Part shown: piece after piece, positions 34,199 to 43,514 of the stretch
How the letters are laid out: each line of letters begins with the position of its first letter
How positions within the stretch are numbered: position 1 is the stretch's first letter
From: JAXMCK01 sp046349395
Lineage (GTDB): Bacteria > Pseudomonadota > Alphaproteobacteria > Geminicoccales > Geminicoccaceae
Direction of reading: 5' to 3'
Assembly (NCBI GenBank): GCA_046349395.1
Contig: JAXMCK010000005.1
Coordinates: 744,001 to 808,000, forward strand
DNA length: 64,000 nucleotides
Notes under the pieces: generated by a model
The model's input: the letters and a program-made list of their open reading frames with translations, nothing else
Databases searched by the model: none
What the model was told of the DNA's origin: nothing
Program-made: the position numbers and the translations under genes

Positions 34199-34311
34199 TC
34201 CGCGATACCTGCGCTGAGCCCCGACGAGGTGCTGGCGGACGTCCGGCGCATGGGCCTGTCCAACCCCTCCGAGTCGGCCGAGATCGTCCGTGCCGACCGC
34301 GACCGGCCGTT
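34199..34311 (+). pseudogene. antitoxin-like remnant
   Basis: A short coding-like stretch on the plus strand, reading LSPDEVLADVRRMGLSNPSE then SAEIVRADRDR, directly before the VapC remnant. In intact modules the antitoxin stop overlaps the toxin start; here a change near 34308-34314 seems to have destroyed a CGGTGAAGG-like junction. No start codon with a ribosome site is present. The antitoxin label rests mainly on position and is tentative. Confidence 0.45.
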
Positions 34312-34730
34312 AAGGTCGTCGACGCGTCGGCCCTGGCCGCCCTGATCTTCGCAAGCCTGAGGGTGCCGCGATGGTCGAGCGGCTGCGCGGGCGACTTATG
34401 GCCCCGGAGCTCGACTAGGAGTTGGCCAACATCTGCCTGACGAAGATCAAGCGCGATCCCGGGCAGCGTCGGCCTATCTCCGCGGCCCCGACCTGCGCCA
34501 GGAGATGCGGATCGACATCGTCACCGTCAACCACGAAGAGGTCGTCCGCCTCGCGGAGTCGACCGGCCTTTTCCGCCTACGACGCCAGCTATCTCTGGCT
34601 GGCCCGCCGCTTCGAGAGCGATCTCGTCACCCTGGACCGAAAACTGGCGGCGGCGATGGTCAAGGGGCCGGGGCAGACACCACAACTGATTTGCTCGACA
34701 CTGATGCGCCGATCAGTTCCTACACGCTAA
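34309..34730 (+). pseudogene. VapC-type PIN-domain toxin, frameshifted
   Basis: A PIN-domain ribonuclease toxin recognisable across three reading frames. KVVDASALAALIFA holds the first catalytic Asp. After a frameshift comes PEGAAMVERLRGR, then MAPELD, an in-frame TAG, and ELANICLTKIKRDPGQR with the conserved Glu. A second shift leads to AYLRGPDLRQEMRIDIVTVN, and a third to SAYDASYLWLARRFESDLVT with the later acidic residues. At least three frameshifts and one stop make it inactive. Confidence 0.8.
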
Positions 34731-34756
34731 TGGTACCGAGGCCCGGTCACGGCGAC

Positions 34757-35080
34757 GCCTTGCCCTCCTACCGGAGCTAGGACCTGACGGCAGCGATCGC
34801 GACCTGGAGGGGCTTAGCACCTTGCCGCGACAGCGGCTCGATGCGGCAAACGAACGGTTTGGGGCGCAGGCAGGCGGTCCGCAGAGCTGTAATGGCAGCA
34901 CTCGTCGCCACCCGCTTCAACCTGCGCCGGCCTCTACCAACGCCTGCTCGCCGACCGAAACCGAAGAAGCTTGCGTTCACCGCCGCCATGCGGAAAGATC
35001 GTGATCCTCAACGCCATCCTGCGCAGCGGCACCCCATGGCACGCCGCTGAGACAGCAGATGAGCCAGCGGCAAGACAGTC
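34757..35080 (+). pseudogene. IS110-family transposase, 3' remnant
   Basis: Decayed C-terminal end of an IS110/IS1111-type transposase. Recognisable pieces are WRGLAPCRDSGSMRQTNGLG, GRRQAVRRAVMAALVATRFN and PKKLAFTAAMRK, then, after frameshifts, IVILNAILRSGTPW. There is an in-frame TAG at the start and at least two frameshifts. The 5' two thirds of the gene and the element ends are missing. It differs from the IS110 at 42-43.5 kb. Confidence 0.75.
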
Positions 35081-36680
35081 GCTGGTAGCGAGGCCGGCTA
35101 GTATCTCTGGACGAAATACTGGCTCGCCAGGGGAGCCGTTCATGCGCGACTACGCTCTATCCGCATCGAGCCGATCCCCGGCACAACCCGAGCTCTGCGA
35201 TCGAGTGACGGAGCAGCTGCTTTCTTCGCCAATGTCGGCTCCGCGACCGCTTCTACATCGAACGTGGCCGCATGAAGACCGGCGCCTGTCCTGCGTCTAA
35301 GCTTCCAGCCAGCTGCGGTAACTACATATGCCGGTGGCCTACGACGACAAAGCTGGCGTTAACCGCAAATGCGCAGCTGACTGCGGCAACGAGCTGATAT
35401 CAAAGAATCGGGTCAATCAGCAAGTGAGCAAGCGCCTCAATGAACAGTTTCGCGCAGAGAAGGCCAGAGCAAGCGTTTGTTGGTCAAGCCCTTTTGTGTT
35501 TTACGGCCGTCGGCTGCCGGGAAATGTATTTGTTGCTATAACGAAATAACAGAACCGTAGAAGAGATTAACGGCAACATTTAATTTTTTGAGGCCATCAA
35601 GGCCAATAATGATCCAGACAAAGCCGCTGCAAATCTAAAATTTCGCTACAGCCCCTAATATCAAATGATAATAGAAGAAAGGAAATCCAAAGTCATGGAA
35701 ACTCGAATCGCCGGACGGGACCAAAGTGCTTCGAGTCCAAATAACAATCAGCAATGCGAAAAACAGTTTACGCGTCTGCGAACGTAGATCAATCGTAGGT
35801 TCACGGTCAATGCGGCCGATCTGCCAAATCAAGTGCAGCGTGAACCTGCTCTCCTGTTTTTCAACGACAGGGTTATCCTCCGCGCCAGCCGTTCCGGAAG
35901 TGAACGTTACCCATTTCAAAGACTCATGACTAAAAGATTGAAGTTCGTTCGATTCCTTCTGGCACCTCTTCTGGCAAGGCGGAACTTATTAGTCTGAACC
36001 GCGAAAGCTTTCTCTAATAAAATTGCGTTTTGACAGAAATCAAACGGTGAGGATCTCCTTTTATGAGCAGACAATTTCGCAGAACGTATTATTTGCTTCT
36101 CTGAAATAGATTGGCCGTTGCTGCTGGTAGAGATCTGATTGATCTTACAAGCGGAGCAGTAACGGTACGCCACCGCATCCGTTCTATGGATGGCGCTCCA
36201 ATTTTAATGAACAGAGAGGTTGTTGGAGGTGGTCGACAACGACTCGAGAATTCACTATTGCCCATCCAATACAAATGGCATCTACTGCTGTCTATGGCGG
36301 CTCGGTAGACGAGCAAAAATACGATCGCTAACAACGATGAGCCCTTCGTTCGTTCGCGTAAGGTCTAGTCTTTCCTGGATCATCAGAGTCGCAGTGTCCA
36401 GAGCTTCGAGCGTGTCAAAGAAGGAACCGAACTCCGCGTTCCTAGCCGCTAATATCGAAATCGCCACGCTTGGAGAATATCGAGGGATCCGAAGGCTCTG
36501 ACCAAGTACCATTTCTGATAAAACTCATAGGCAGACTCCGTTCCACCGGGGCCTGGACCTTATGACGATTTCAACGTCGGTGCTCTTGCAATCACCAGGG
36601 CTGTTGCGGCTGACGAATGAGACGTAACGGATTTGATACAATCTTATTTAAATCGTGCATGGTCGATCTTCGGATGCCTA
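35081..36680. other. AT-rich region without a convincing gene, about 1.6 kb
   Basis: From about 35540 to 36530 base composition drops close to even AT and GC, unlike the rest of the window. All frames are under about 100 codons, without ribosome sites or known motifs; the longest are on the minus strand at 35635-35919 and 36282-36512. It looks like remnants of transferred DNA that has lost its genes. Confidence 0.55.
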
Positions 36681-37208
36681 GTGAATTGGCGGGTGGTGGG
36701 CCTGGCGGTTCTCGTGCTGCTGGGCAGTGCCGGGATCGCCGATGCCGCGATCACGATGACGATCGAGCGCCAGAGCGATACCACGGCACTCATCAAGCTG
36801 TCGGGCGCCATCCCGGACGGCATTGTCCCCGTCGAATCGCTGAAGGCCTACGGCGTCACGCAGAGCGCTCCGGCCACCGCCTCGGCCTCGGCGAAAACGA
36901 TGACGGTGGGCGGGCTGACATTGGCCAGCGTCACGCTCCAGAGTGTCGACCTGGACTTCGACTTCGGCAATCTGCTGCAGGCGTCGGCCCAAGCCTCAGG
37001 TTCGGTGCTCGTGACGTTGACCGGCACCACCTGGGCAACGGTCGGCCTCTCGGGCATCGTCCGCGGTATCAGGTTCGAGACGACGAACGAGGAGGTCGGC
37101 TCCTGGAAAGTTGTCGCCCCGGTACCTGTGCCGGCGGCATTGCCGCTGCTCGCGAGCGGGCTCGTCGGCCTGGGCGTGCTGCGTCGGCGGCGAGCGGCGG
37201 CGCGATAG
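36681..37208 (+). CDS. VPLPA-CTERM sorting-domain exported protein
   Basis: A secreted protein of about 175 residues. It has a signal peptide (VVGLAVLVLLGSAGIADA), a Ser/Thr/Ala/Val beta-rich middle of unknown function, and a C-terminal sorting signal of the VPLPA-CTERM type: VPVPAALPLLASGLVGLG followed by a basic LRRRR tail. Such signals are recognised by a membrane exosortase-like processing system and are linked with exopolysaccharide-producing bacteria. The start is uncertain: GTG at 36681 suits the signal peptide, while a TTG at 36633 would add 16 residues. No exosortase gene is in this window. Confidence 0.75.
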   Translation: MNWRVVGLAVLVLLGSAGIADAAITMTIERQSDTTALIKLSGAIPDGIVPVESLKAYGVTQSAPATASASAKTMTVGGLTLASVTLQSVDLDFDFGNLLQASAQASGSVLVTLTGTTWATVGLSGIVRGIRFETTNEEVGSWKVVAPVPVPAALPLLASGLVGLGVLRRRRAAAR

Positions 37209-37256
37209 GCCTGCCGACGCCGGGCGGCGACGTCTCGGTTAGGGCGGACCTGCCCC

Positions 37257-38132
37257 TCAGCCCACCCGCTCGCGGAACGGGTCCGCCGGGTACACGCCGA
37301 TGATCTCGACATGGTGGGAGAAGAAGCGGAGTTCCTCGAAGGCGAGGCGGACGGCGTTCTGGCTGGGGTGGCCCATGATGTCGGCGTAGAACTCGGCCTG
37401 GGTGAAGGCACCGTCGACGTAGGATTCGAGCTTCACCATGTTGACCCCGTTGGTGGCGAAGCCGCCGAGCGCTTTGTAGAGGGCGGCCGGACGGTTGCGC
37501 ACGCGGAAGGTGAAGGTGGTGAGAGTCGGCCCGTCCTTGTGGCTGGGCCAGCGCGGCTCCTTGGCCAGGACCAGGAAGCGGGTGGTGTTGTGCTCGGCGT
37601 CCTCGATGTCGGGGACGATGATCTCGAGGCCGTAGATCTCGGCGGCGAGGCGGCTGGCGATGGCGGCCCGGCGGCGGTCGCCGGTGGCGGCGATGTCGGC
37701 GGCGGCACCGGCCGTGTCGGCGACGACGCGGCTGCGGATATTGTGCTTCCTCAGGAAGTCGCGGCACTGGCCGATGGCGTGGACGTGGCTCTCGGCGAGC
37801 TGGATGTCCTCCAGCCGCGCCCCCTTCACGCCGAGGAGCTGGTGGTTCACGCGGACGAAGGTCTCGCCGATGATGTGCAGGCCGGCGCGCGGCAGGAGAT
37901 GGTGCACGTCGGCGACGCGGCCGGCGACGGTGTTGTCGATCGGGATCATGGCGAGGCGGGCGGCCCCCTCGCGCACGGCCCCGAAGGCGTCCTCGAAGCT
38001 GTGGCACGGCAGGGCCGTCAGCTCGGGATAGGCCTGGCGGCAGGCCATGTGCGAGTAGGCGCCGGCGGCCCCCTGGAAGGCGATGGTGCGCTCGGGGTCG
38101 GAGGTCATGCCCTCGGTGTCGGGGATCGTCAC
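37257..38132 (-). CDS. pheA: prephenate dehydratase
   Basis: A 291-residue monofunctional prephenate dehydratase, converting prephenate to phenylpyruvate in phenylalanine synthesis. The catalytic domain (to about 185) shows IAFQGAAGAYSHMACRQAYP, AMIPIDNTVAGRVADVHHLL and the active-site Thr region NTTRFLVLA. The ACT regulatory domain (about 195-285) shows TTFTFRVRNRPAALYKALG and KLESYVDG, the phenylalanine-binding site for feedback control. The GTG start overlaps the kdsB stop by 4 bases, so the two genes form an operon. Confidence 0.95.
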   Translation of the reverse strand: MTIPDTEGMTSDPERTIAFQGAAGAYSHMACRQAYPELTALPCHSFEDAFGAVREGAARLAMIPIDNTVAGRVADVHHLLPRAGLHIIGETFVRVNHQLLGVKGARLEDIQLAESHVHAIGQCRDFLRKHNIRSRVVADTAGAAADIAATGDRRRAAIASRLAAEIYGLEIIVPDIEDAEHNTTRFLVLAKEPRWPSHKDGPTLTTFTFRVRNRPAALYKALGGFATNGVNMVKLESYVDGAFTQAEFYADIMGHPSQNAVRLAFEELRFFSHHVEIIGVYPADPFRERVG

Positions 38133-38908
38133 GCCGGCTGCTCCAGGATGCGGCGGGCCTTTGCGAGGTCGGCCGGGGTATCGACGCCGAAGGGCACCAC
38201 GTCGACGAGCTTCAGCCCGATCGTCATGCCGTTCTCCAGCGCCCTCAGCTGCTCCAGCTTCTCGCGCTTTTCCAAGGGGCTCGGCGGCAGGGCGCAGAAG
38301 CGCTCCAGGGCAGCACGGCCGAAGGCGTAGATGCCGATATGGTGGTAGACGGGGCCCTCGCCCCAGGGGGCGGGAGCACGGGTGAAGTAGAGGGCGCGGG
38401 CGAGGCGCGGGTTGCCCGGGAGGAAGGAGGCGACGGCCTTCACGGTGTTGGGGTCGGCGCGCTCGTGGGCGTCGTCGGTGGCGTTCGCCAGGGTGGCGAT
38501 GTCGCAGCCCAAGGCATCGAGAGGCTCCAGCACGTCGCGGAGAGCGCTGGGGTCGAGCGTGGGCAGGTCGCCCTGCAGGTTGACGACGCGCTCGTAGCGG
38601 CCAGCGGCGTCGACGGATTGCAGCGCGGCGAAGATGCGGTCGGTGCCGGAGGGGAGCGCCGGGTCGGTGAGGACGGCCTCGCCGCCGGCCTTGCGGACGG
38701 CGTCCGCGATCTCCTGCTCGGCACAGGCCACGACCACGGGCCCGATGCCGGCGGCGACCGCACGCCGCCAGACATGGACGATCATGGGCTCCCCAGCGAT
38801 CGGGGCCAGCGGCTTGTCCGGCAGGCGGGTGGACGCCATGCGGGCCGGTATCAGCACGAGCGTGTGCGACGTTATGTCAGCGCCGACGGCGGCCATCTCG
38901 CGAACCAT
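38129..38908 (-). CDS. kdsB: 3-deoxy-manno-octulosonate cytidylyltransferase
   Basis: A 259-residue CMP-Kdo synthetase that activates Kdo for lipopolysaccharide inner-core synthesis. Motifs: LVLIPARMASTRLPDKPL nucleotide loop, VVNLQGDLPTLDP metal site, YFTRAPAPWGEGPVYHHIGI and SPLEKREKLEQLRALENGM, all diagnostic. The family reads IPYARDR where this protein has TRAPAPW, a mild variant. The start could also be the ATG at 38896. It is coupled to pheA by a GTGA overlap, a kdsB-pheA order known in alphaproteobacteria. Confidence 0.94.
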   Translation of the reverse strand: MVREMAAVGADITSHTLVLIPARMASTRLPDKPLAPIAGEPMIVHVWRRAVAAGIGPVVVACAEQEIADAVRKAGGEAVLTDPALPSGTDRIFAALQSVDAAGRYERVVNLQGDLPTLDPSALRDVLEPLDALGCDIATLANATDDAHERADPNTVKAVASFLPGNPRLARALYFTRAPAPWGEGPVYHHIGIYAFGRAALERFCALPPSPLEKREKLEQLRALENGMTIGLKLVDVVPFGVDTPADLAKARRILEQPA

Positions 38909-39043
38909 TGTTTCTCGGGCGGACGTGGCAGCGTCTTCTTGCGGTTGACGCCCGCGAGCGCGGTGGTCTAGCGAGCGCGTCCAAGGCACGCAAGGCGCGG
39001 GACCCGAGCCCATCTGCCGCAAGCGTTGAGGACCGGAGAGCCC

Positions 39044-39592
39044 ATGGCATCGTCTCTCGAGGGCAACAAGATCGCCGCCGCCATCCTGACGGCCGGCATC
39101 ATCGGCGTCGGCAGCGGCGTGCTGTCGGGCATCATCTACCGGCCGGTCATGCTGGAAGAGCCGGTCTACGCCGTGGCGACCGCGGACGCCTCGGGCGGCG
39201 ATTCGACGGAAGCGGCGGCACCGGCCGAGGAGAAGCCGATCGGCGAGCTCCTGGCCTCGGCCGATCCGGCCGCCGGCGAGGCGGTCGCCAAGAAGTGCGC
39301 CTCCTGCCACAATTTCGACCAGTCGGGGGCCAACAAGGTCGGGCCCGGCCTCTACGGCGTGGTCGACCGCGACGTCGGCAAGCACGAGGGGTTCAGCTAC
39401 TCCGAGGCGATGGCGGCCCACGGCGGCAAGTGGGACTATGACAGCCTCAACAAGTTCCTGACCTCGCCCAAGACCTACGTCCCCGGCACCAAGATGACCT
39501 TCGCCGGCCTGAGCAAGGAGCAGGACCGCGCCAACGTCATCGCCTATCTCCGGACCCTCGCCGAGACCCCGGCCCCGCTCCCGGGCGGCTGA
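39044..39592 (+). CDS. membrane-anchored class I cytochrome c (CycM / c552-like)
   Basis: A 182-residue cytochrome c. An uncleaved N-terminal anchor (IAAAILTAGIIGVGSGVLSG) and an Ala/Glu-rich linker precede the heme domain: heme attachment CASCH at 85-89, GPGLYGVVDR, WDYDSLNKFLTSP and the axial Met ligand in GTKMTFAGL (Met 151). It carries electrons between the bc1 complex and a terminal oxidase at the periplasmic face. ATG at 39044 has GGAG upstream. It diverges from kdsB and is followed by a good terminator. Confidence 0.95.
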   Translation: MASSLEGNKIAAAILTAGIIGVGSGVLSGIIYRPVMLEEPVYAVATADASGGDSTEAAAPAEEKPIGELLASADPAAGEAVAKKCASCHNFDQSGANKVGPGLYGVVDRDVGKHEGFSYSEAMAAHGGKWDYDSLNKFLTSPKTYVPGTKMTFAGLSKEQDRANVIAYLRTLAETPAPLPGG

Positions 39593-39620
39593 GCCGGTCC
39601 CCCGAAGAGACATGCGAACG

Positions 39621-39652
39621 AGCCCGCGCCCGCACCGGACGCGGGCTTTTTC
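39621..39652 (+). terminator. rho-independent terminator after cytochrome c gene
   Basis: Eight-base stem AGCCCGCG / CGCGGGCT with an 11-base loop and a run of five T residues, 29 bases after the cytochrome c stop. Confidence 0.85.
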
Positions 39653-39667
39653 GTGACGGAGGAAGCC

Positions 39668-40462
39668 GTGAGCCGGACACACTACCGCGAGTTCGAGGCC
39701 CTGGCGCACCGCATGGCGGACGCCGCCGGCACGGTGCAGCGGCGCTATTTCCGCACCCCCGTCACGGTCGACACCAAGCCCGACGCCAGCCCGGTCACGA
39801 TCGCCGACCGCGAGTCCGAGGCGGTCATGCGCGAGATCATCGCCGCCGCCTACCCGGACCACGGGGTCTATGGCGAGGAGCACGGCAAGGACCGGATCGA
39901 CGCCGAGTTCGTCTGGGTGCTGGACCCGATCGACGGCACCAAGTCCTTCATCACCGGCCGCCCGCTGTTCGGCACGCTGATAGCACTCTGCCATGCGGGA
40001 GCACCCGTCGTCGGCATCATCGACCAGTCGATCATCCAGGAGCGATGGGTCGGTGTCGCCGGCGAGGGGGCGGCCTGGAACGGCCGCCCGGTCCGCGTGC
40101 GCGCCTGCCCCGGCCTGTCCGATGCCGTGCTGCTCACGACCTCGCCCGCGATGTTCGCGAACGGGGCCGAGGCGGACGCCTTCGAGGCCGTGCGCACCGC
40201 CGTGCGGCTGCCGCTCTACGGCGGCGACTGCTACGCCTACGGCCAGGTCGCCCTGGGCCTCGCCGACCTCGTCGTCGAGTGCAACCTCGAGCCCTACGAC
40301 TTCATGGCGCTCGTCCCCGTCGTCGAAGGTGCCGGCGGAAGGCTCACCGACTGGAAGGGTCAGAAGCTCGGCTTCGGTGCCAGCGGGCAGGTCGTGGCGG
40401 CAGGCGACGAACGCGCCCACGCGGCGGCATTGCGGCTGCTGGAATCCGCGTCGGCGGACTGA
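39668..40462 (+). CDS. inositol monophosphatase family, histidinol-phosphatase (HisN)-like
   Basis: A 264-residue Mg-dependent phosphatase of the IMPase fold. Metal site motifs: GEEHGKD, then WVLDPIDGTKSFITGRPLFG, and the second acid cluster in CNLEPYDFMALVPVVEGAGG. The GEEHG and SFITGRP features are typical of HisN-type histidinol-phosphate phosphatase, which makes histidinol in histidine synthesis; a general inositol or sulfate-nucleotide phosphatase is the alternative. GTG at 39668 follows GGAGG by five bases. A decayed copy of part of this gene lies at 43930-44041. Confidence 0.88.
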   Translation: MSRTHYREFEALAHRMADAAGTVQRRYFRTPVTVDTKPDASPVTIADRESEAVMREIIAAAYPDHGVYGEEHGKDRIDAEFVWVLDPIDGTKSFITGRPLFGTLIALCHAGAPVVGIIDQSIIQERWVGVAGEGAAWNGRPVRVRACPGLSDAVLLTTSPAMFANGAEADAFEAVRTAVRLPLYGGDCYAYGQVALGLADLVVECNLEPYDFMALVPVVEGAGGRLTDWKGQKLGFGASGQVVAAGDERAHAAALRLLESASAD

Positions 40463-40593
40463 GTCTCGCTCGAGGTGCCTCGAGGACGCCCTTCCTCGGC
40501 CGAGGAATCGGGGCTCCGCGGCGCCGTCCTAACGGCTCCCGGCGATCCGAGCCCTCGATCGTCCCGCTCACATCGTCGCGGTGGTGACGAGCC

Positions 40594-41148
40594 ATGGCCA
40601 GGCCCGCCCGCATTGTTCTCCTGAATGGTGTCGGGAGTGCTGGGAAGACGTCTATCGCCAGAGAGCTACAAGCGATCACCGTCGATCCGTTTCTGCACGT
40701 TCAGATGGACGCGTTTCTCGACATGATGCCGGAGAGGTACCAGTCACATCCAGATGGCATCTTGTTCGAGACGCTCGTCGAAAATGGGAGGAGCCTGGTC
40801 GCGGTCCGCGCCGGCGCGCTCGGTGCTCTCACCTTGAAAGGGATGAGACGCTCGATTGCGGCCATGGCTGGGCAAGGCCTCGATCTGATCGTCGACGAGG
40901 TGCTGCTCGGTGGCGTCGGCGAGTACAGGAGGCTCCTCACGCGCCACGACCTCTTCGTGGTCGGTGTGCTGGCACCTCTCGACATCCTCGAGTCAAGGGA
41001 AAGGGCACGGGGAGATCGGCTCGTCGGCCTGGCGAGATGGCAATTCGACCGGGTGCACAAGAATGTCGCCTATGACTTCGAGGTCGATACGAGCACGGCC
41101 GGGCCGGCGGCGTGCGCACGGCGGATCAAGAGCCGATTTGGACTGTAG
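40594..41148 (+). CDS. chloramphenicol phosphotransferase-like P-loop kinase
   Basis: A 184-residue P-loop protein with Walker A NGVGSAGKTS, the DAFLDMMPE substrate-binding helix, LIVDEVLLGG (Walker B-like) and a lid with ESRERARGDRLVGLARWQ. This is the layout of the Streptomyces chloramphenicol 3-O-phosphotransferase family. Many genomic members are general small-molecule kinases with no resistance role shown, so drug resistance should not be assumed. It lies next to the insertion-sequence nest and may be an accessory gene. Confidence 0.82.
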   Translation: MARPARIVLLNGVGSAGKTSIARELQAITVDPFLHVQMDAFLDMMPERYQSHPDGILFETLVENGRSLVAVRAGALGALTLKGMRRSIAAMAGQGLDLIVDEVLLGGVGEYRRLLTRHDLFVVGVLAPLDILESRERARGDRLVGLARWQFDRVHKNVAYDFEVDTSTAGPAACARRIKSRFGL

Positions 41149-41346
41149 ACGCTACGCCCGTCACGGGTCGAAGCGGCGACCGGCGCGTGTCCGGTGCAGG
41201 CGGCCGGGACGCGTCATACCGTGAATGTGGACAGTTCCAAGAACGTGTTCTTCTGCTGGCCTCGGGTGGGGGGAATGCCTTGGTCAGTGATGTGCCCGGC
41301 ATGGGTAAGATCATCGGCACGCTCAGGCCCGGTCTTCCGGGCTGCC

Positions 41347-42028
41347 TCAGGCGAAGGCGCACTTTTCGAGGAAGACGATCCGCTTGAGATTGAAGACGAG
41401 ATTGGCCATCTCGATCTTCGTCGTCGCCCTGGTGATCCCGATGCTGCGGACGAAGAGCCCATCCGGGACTTCTGCTCGGCGAAGACGTGCTCGATCCGGG
41501 AGCGCACCTTCGACTTCTCAGGTGGGCGCGGCGGGTCCTCTTCGGCATCAGCTTGCGCGGCGGCTCGATCCACTTTGCTGCTCGATTACGGTGAATGCGC
41601 CTGACGAAGCCGTTCCTGGCCAGGTACGCCTCGTTCGCGGCCGAGCGGTAGGCGCTGTCCGCCCACACCAGGGCGGCCGTGTTGCGCTTGTCGAGCAGCC
41701 CCTCGCGCAGACGTGCGCCCTCGTAAGCCGCCGCTTCCGTCACCAGCCATGTCCGGATCAGCCCAAAGGCCCGCTCAATGCCGACGTGGTTCTGGTAGCC
41801 GAAGGCTTGACCGTCCAGCGTGCCTTCTGGCGGCGCTTACCGGGACGCGCCTTCCAGTCCTCGGGGACGCGGCCTTCCTTGATCGCTTTCTTCTCGTCCT
41901 CTGTGTTGCGCTGCTTGGAGGCCGCCACCAGGCTGGCGTCGACGATCTGGCCGGACATGGCGATGAAGCCCGCCGCCCGCAGCGCGGCGTCGAAGCGCTC
42001 GAACGGGCCTTTGATGGCGCCGGCCGCC
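41347..42028 (-). pseudogene. IS5-family transposase, 3' part
   Basis: C-terminal two thirds of the DDE transposase. In order: FERFDAALRAAGFIAMSG with IVDASLVAASKQRNTEDE (first Asp), VPEDWKARPGKRRQK, then after frameshifts GLIRTWLVTEAAAYEGARLR, WADSAYRSAANEAYLARNGF (second Asp), RSRIEHVFAEQKSRMG (Glu) and NLVFNLKRIVFLEKCAFA at the stop. Several frame changes, for example after 41820 and near 41560 and 41450, make it inactive even apart from the insertion. Confidence 0.85.
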
Positions 42029-43514
42029 TGTCAGCTTTGCTGACATCCCTTATGTGGACGGCCGGGAGGTGCAAGGGTCTTTGTGTCGGGATGGCGTAGC
42101 GGCTCATTCGCAGCTGGATGGATCGTTCGACGATGGAAGGGAATCCGGTCGGGCGCGCCCTTATGTCCGGCCTGTATGGGTGCGGTCGCGGCCGCAAGGC
42201 CATGATGGGTGTGCGCTTGCGTGTCAGGCGCCAATCTCCGGGACGCGCTCACGGCGCGAGGGAAGACGCGGCCTTGCCTGAACTGCCCTGATCGGCAGCC
42301 TTCCATCACGCGGAACGATGCCTCCCGCCGGTTCAGCCGAGCTCGCGCTCGGATGGGTCACGGGCTATGGCGAACATGCCGTTCATGCCACCGCAGCCGG
42401 AAGATGCCTGAACGAACGATAGTCCTCCTCGTGAGCCATCAAGGCCCAGACGATGCGCGCCATCTTGTTGGCCAGAGCCACGGTGGCCAGCCGTGCCGGC
42501 CGACGGGCGAGGACGCCTCTGACCCAGGCGCCGGCTGCGCTGTTCCATTGCCCGGCGCGGCGCACCATCGAGGTGGCACCGAGCACCAGGAGCGTACGGA
42601 TCTGCTCGTTGCCTGCCTTGGTGATGCGGCCCAGGCGTGGCTTGCCGCCCGTGGAGTGCTGGCGTGGTACGAGGCCGAGCCAGGCGGCGAAGCAGCGGGC
42701 GCTCTTGAACAGGCTTGCATCCACGACCGTCGCTGCGATCAGCGAGGCCGTGATCGGGCCGACACCCGGGATCGTCGCCAGCCTTCGTGCCGTCCCGTCC
42801 TGCCGGGCGTGCGCCACGACCGAAGCCTCCAGCTCTGCGCGGCGCTGCCGGCCGCATGGAACTGCCTTTGCAGCACGCTTAGAGCTTGCCGCGCCGCTCC
42901 CGGCAGGCTCGCCTCCACCTGGGCCACCAGGTCGCCCAACTTGCCCAAGCCCAGAGGTGCCACCACGCCGAACTCGGCCACGAGGCTCCGCAGCGCGTTG
43001 GCCAGCATAGTCTGCTGCTTGACCAGCAGCGCGCGGGCCGCGTGCAGCGCCAGCATGGCCTGCTGTTCCAGGCCCTTCACCGGCACGAACTTCACCTCCG
43101 GGCGGCGGGCAGCCTCGCACAGCGCTGCTGCGTCGACCGCGTCGTTCTTGCGACCGCGCTTCACGAACGGTCGGACCGCCTCGGGTGCGATCAACTTCAC
43201 CGTGTGGCCCAGACCGGTCAGAACACGCCCCCAGTGGTGCGCAGCCCCACACGTCTCCAGCACCACCGTGCACGTGGGCTGCGCCTCGAAGAACCCGATC
43301 ACCTCCTGGCGGCGGAGCTTGCGCCTGACCAGGGCCTTACCGGCCTCGTCTATGCCGTGCACGTGAAACACGGCCTTGGCAGTGTCGAGGCCGATCATGG
43401 TGACGCTCATCGCCGACGATCCCTTCCGCATGGGTCTCAACGGCCCGCACTCTGGCACAGCGACGCCGTCAAGGGCCGTCCACCCCATCTCCGGGGGATT
43501 GGCCGAAGGCCGAT
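42029..43514 (-). mobile_element. IS110-family element inserted in the IS5 transposase gene
   Basis: About 1.48 kb of DNA that breaks the IS5 transposase reading frame, with its own leftward transposase (42383-43410), roughly 350 bases of 3' flank and 100 bases of 5' flank. IS110 elements lack clear terminal inverted repeats and target duplications, and none are seen here. Boundaries are set by where the IS5 coding similarity stops and resumes and are good to about ten bases. Confidence 0.8.
42383..43410 (-). pseudogene. IS110-family transposase, single frameshift
   Basis: Full-length (about 342 codons) DEDD transposase with one frame change. The first frame starts MSVTMIGLDTAKAVFHVHGI and includes TVVLETCGAAHHWGR, RKNDAVDAAALCEAAR and LHAARALLVKQQTMLANALR. 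Near 42850-42880 it shifts to the frame with ATIPGVGPITASLIAATVVD, WLGLVPRQHSTGGKPRLGRI and MVRRAGQWNSAAGAWVRGVL, ending at 42383. Both the catalytic RuvC-like and the C-terminal transposase_20 domains are otherwise intact. Programmed frameshifting is not usual for IS110, so I treat it as a recent pseudogene. Confidence 0.85.

Noticed and set aside
38129..40420. A 763-codon leftward frame covering kdsB, the cytochrome c gene and the phosphatase gene
   Set aside because: Only the last 259 codons are kdsB. The upstream part is antisense to two clearly coding genes and has low-complexity composition.
40594..41148. Chloramphenicol resistance gene
   Set aside because: The family is that of chloramphenicol phosphotransferase, but most genomic members are not shown to act on the drug; called only CPT-like.
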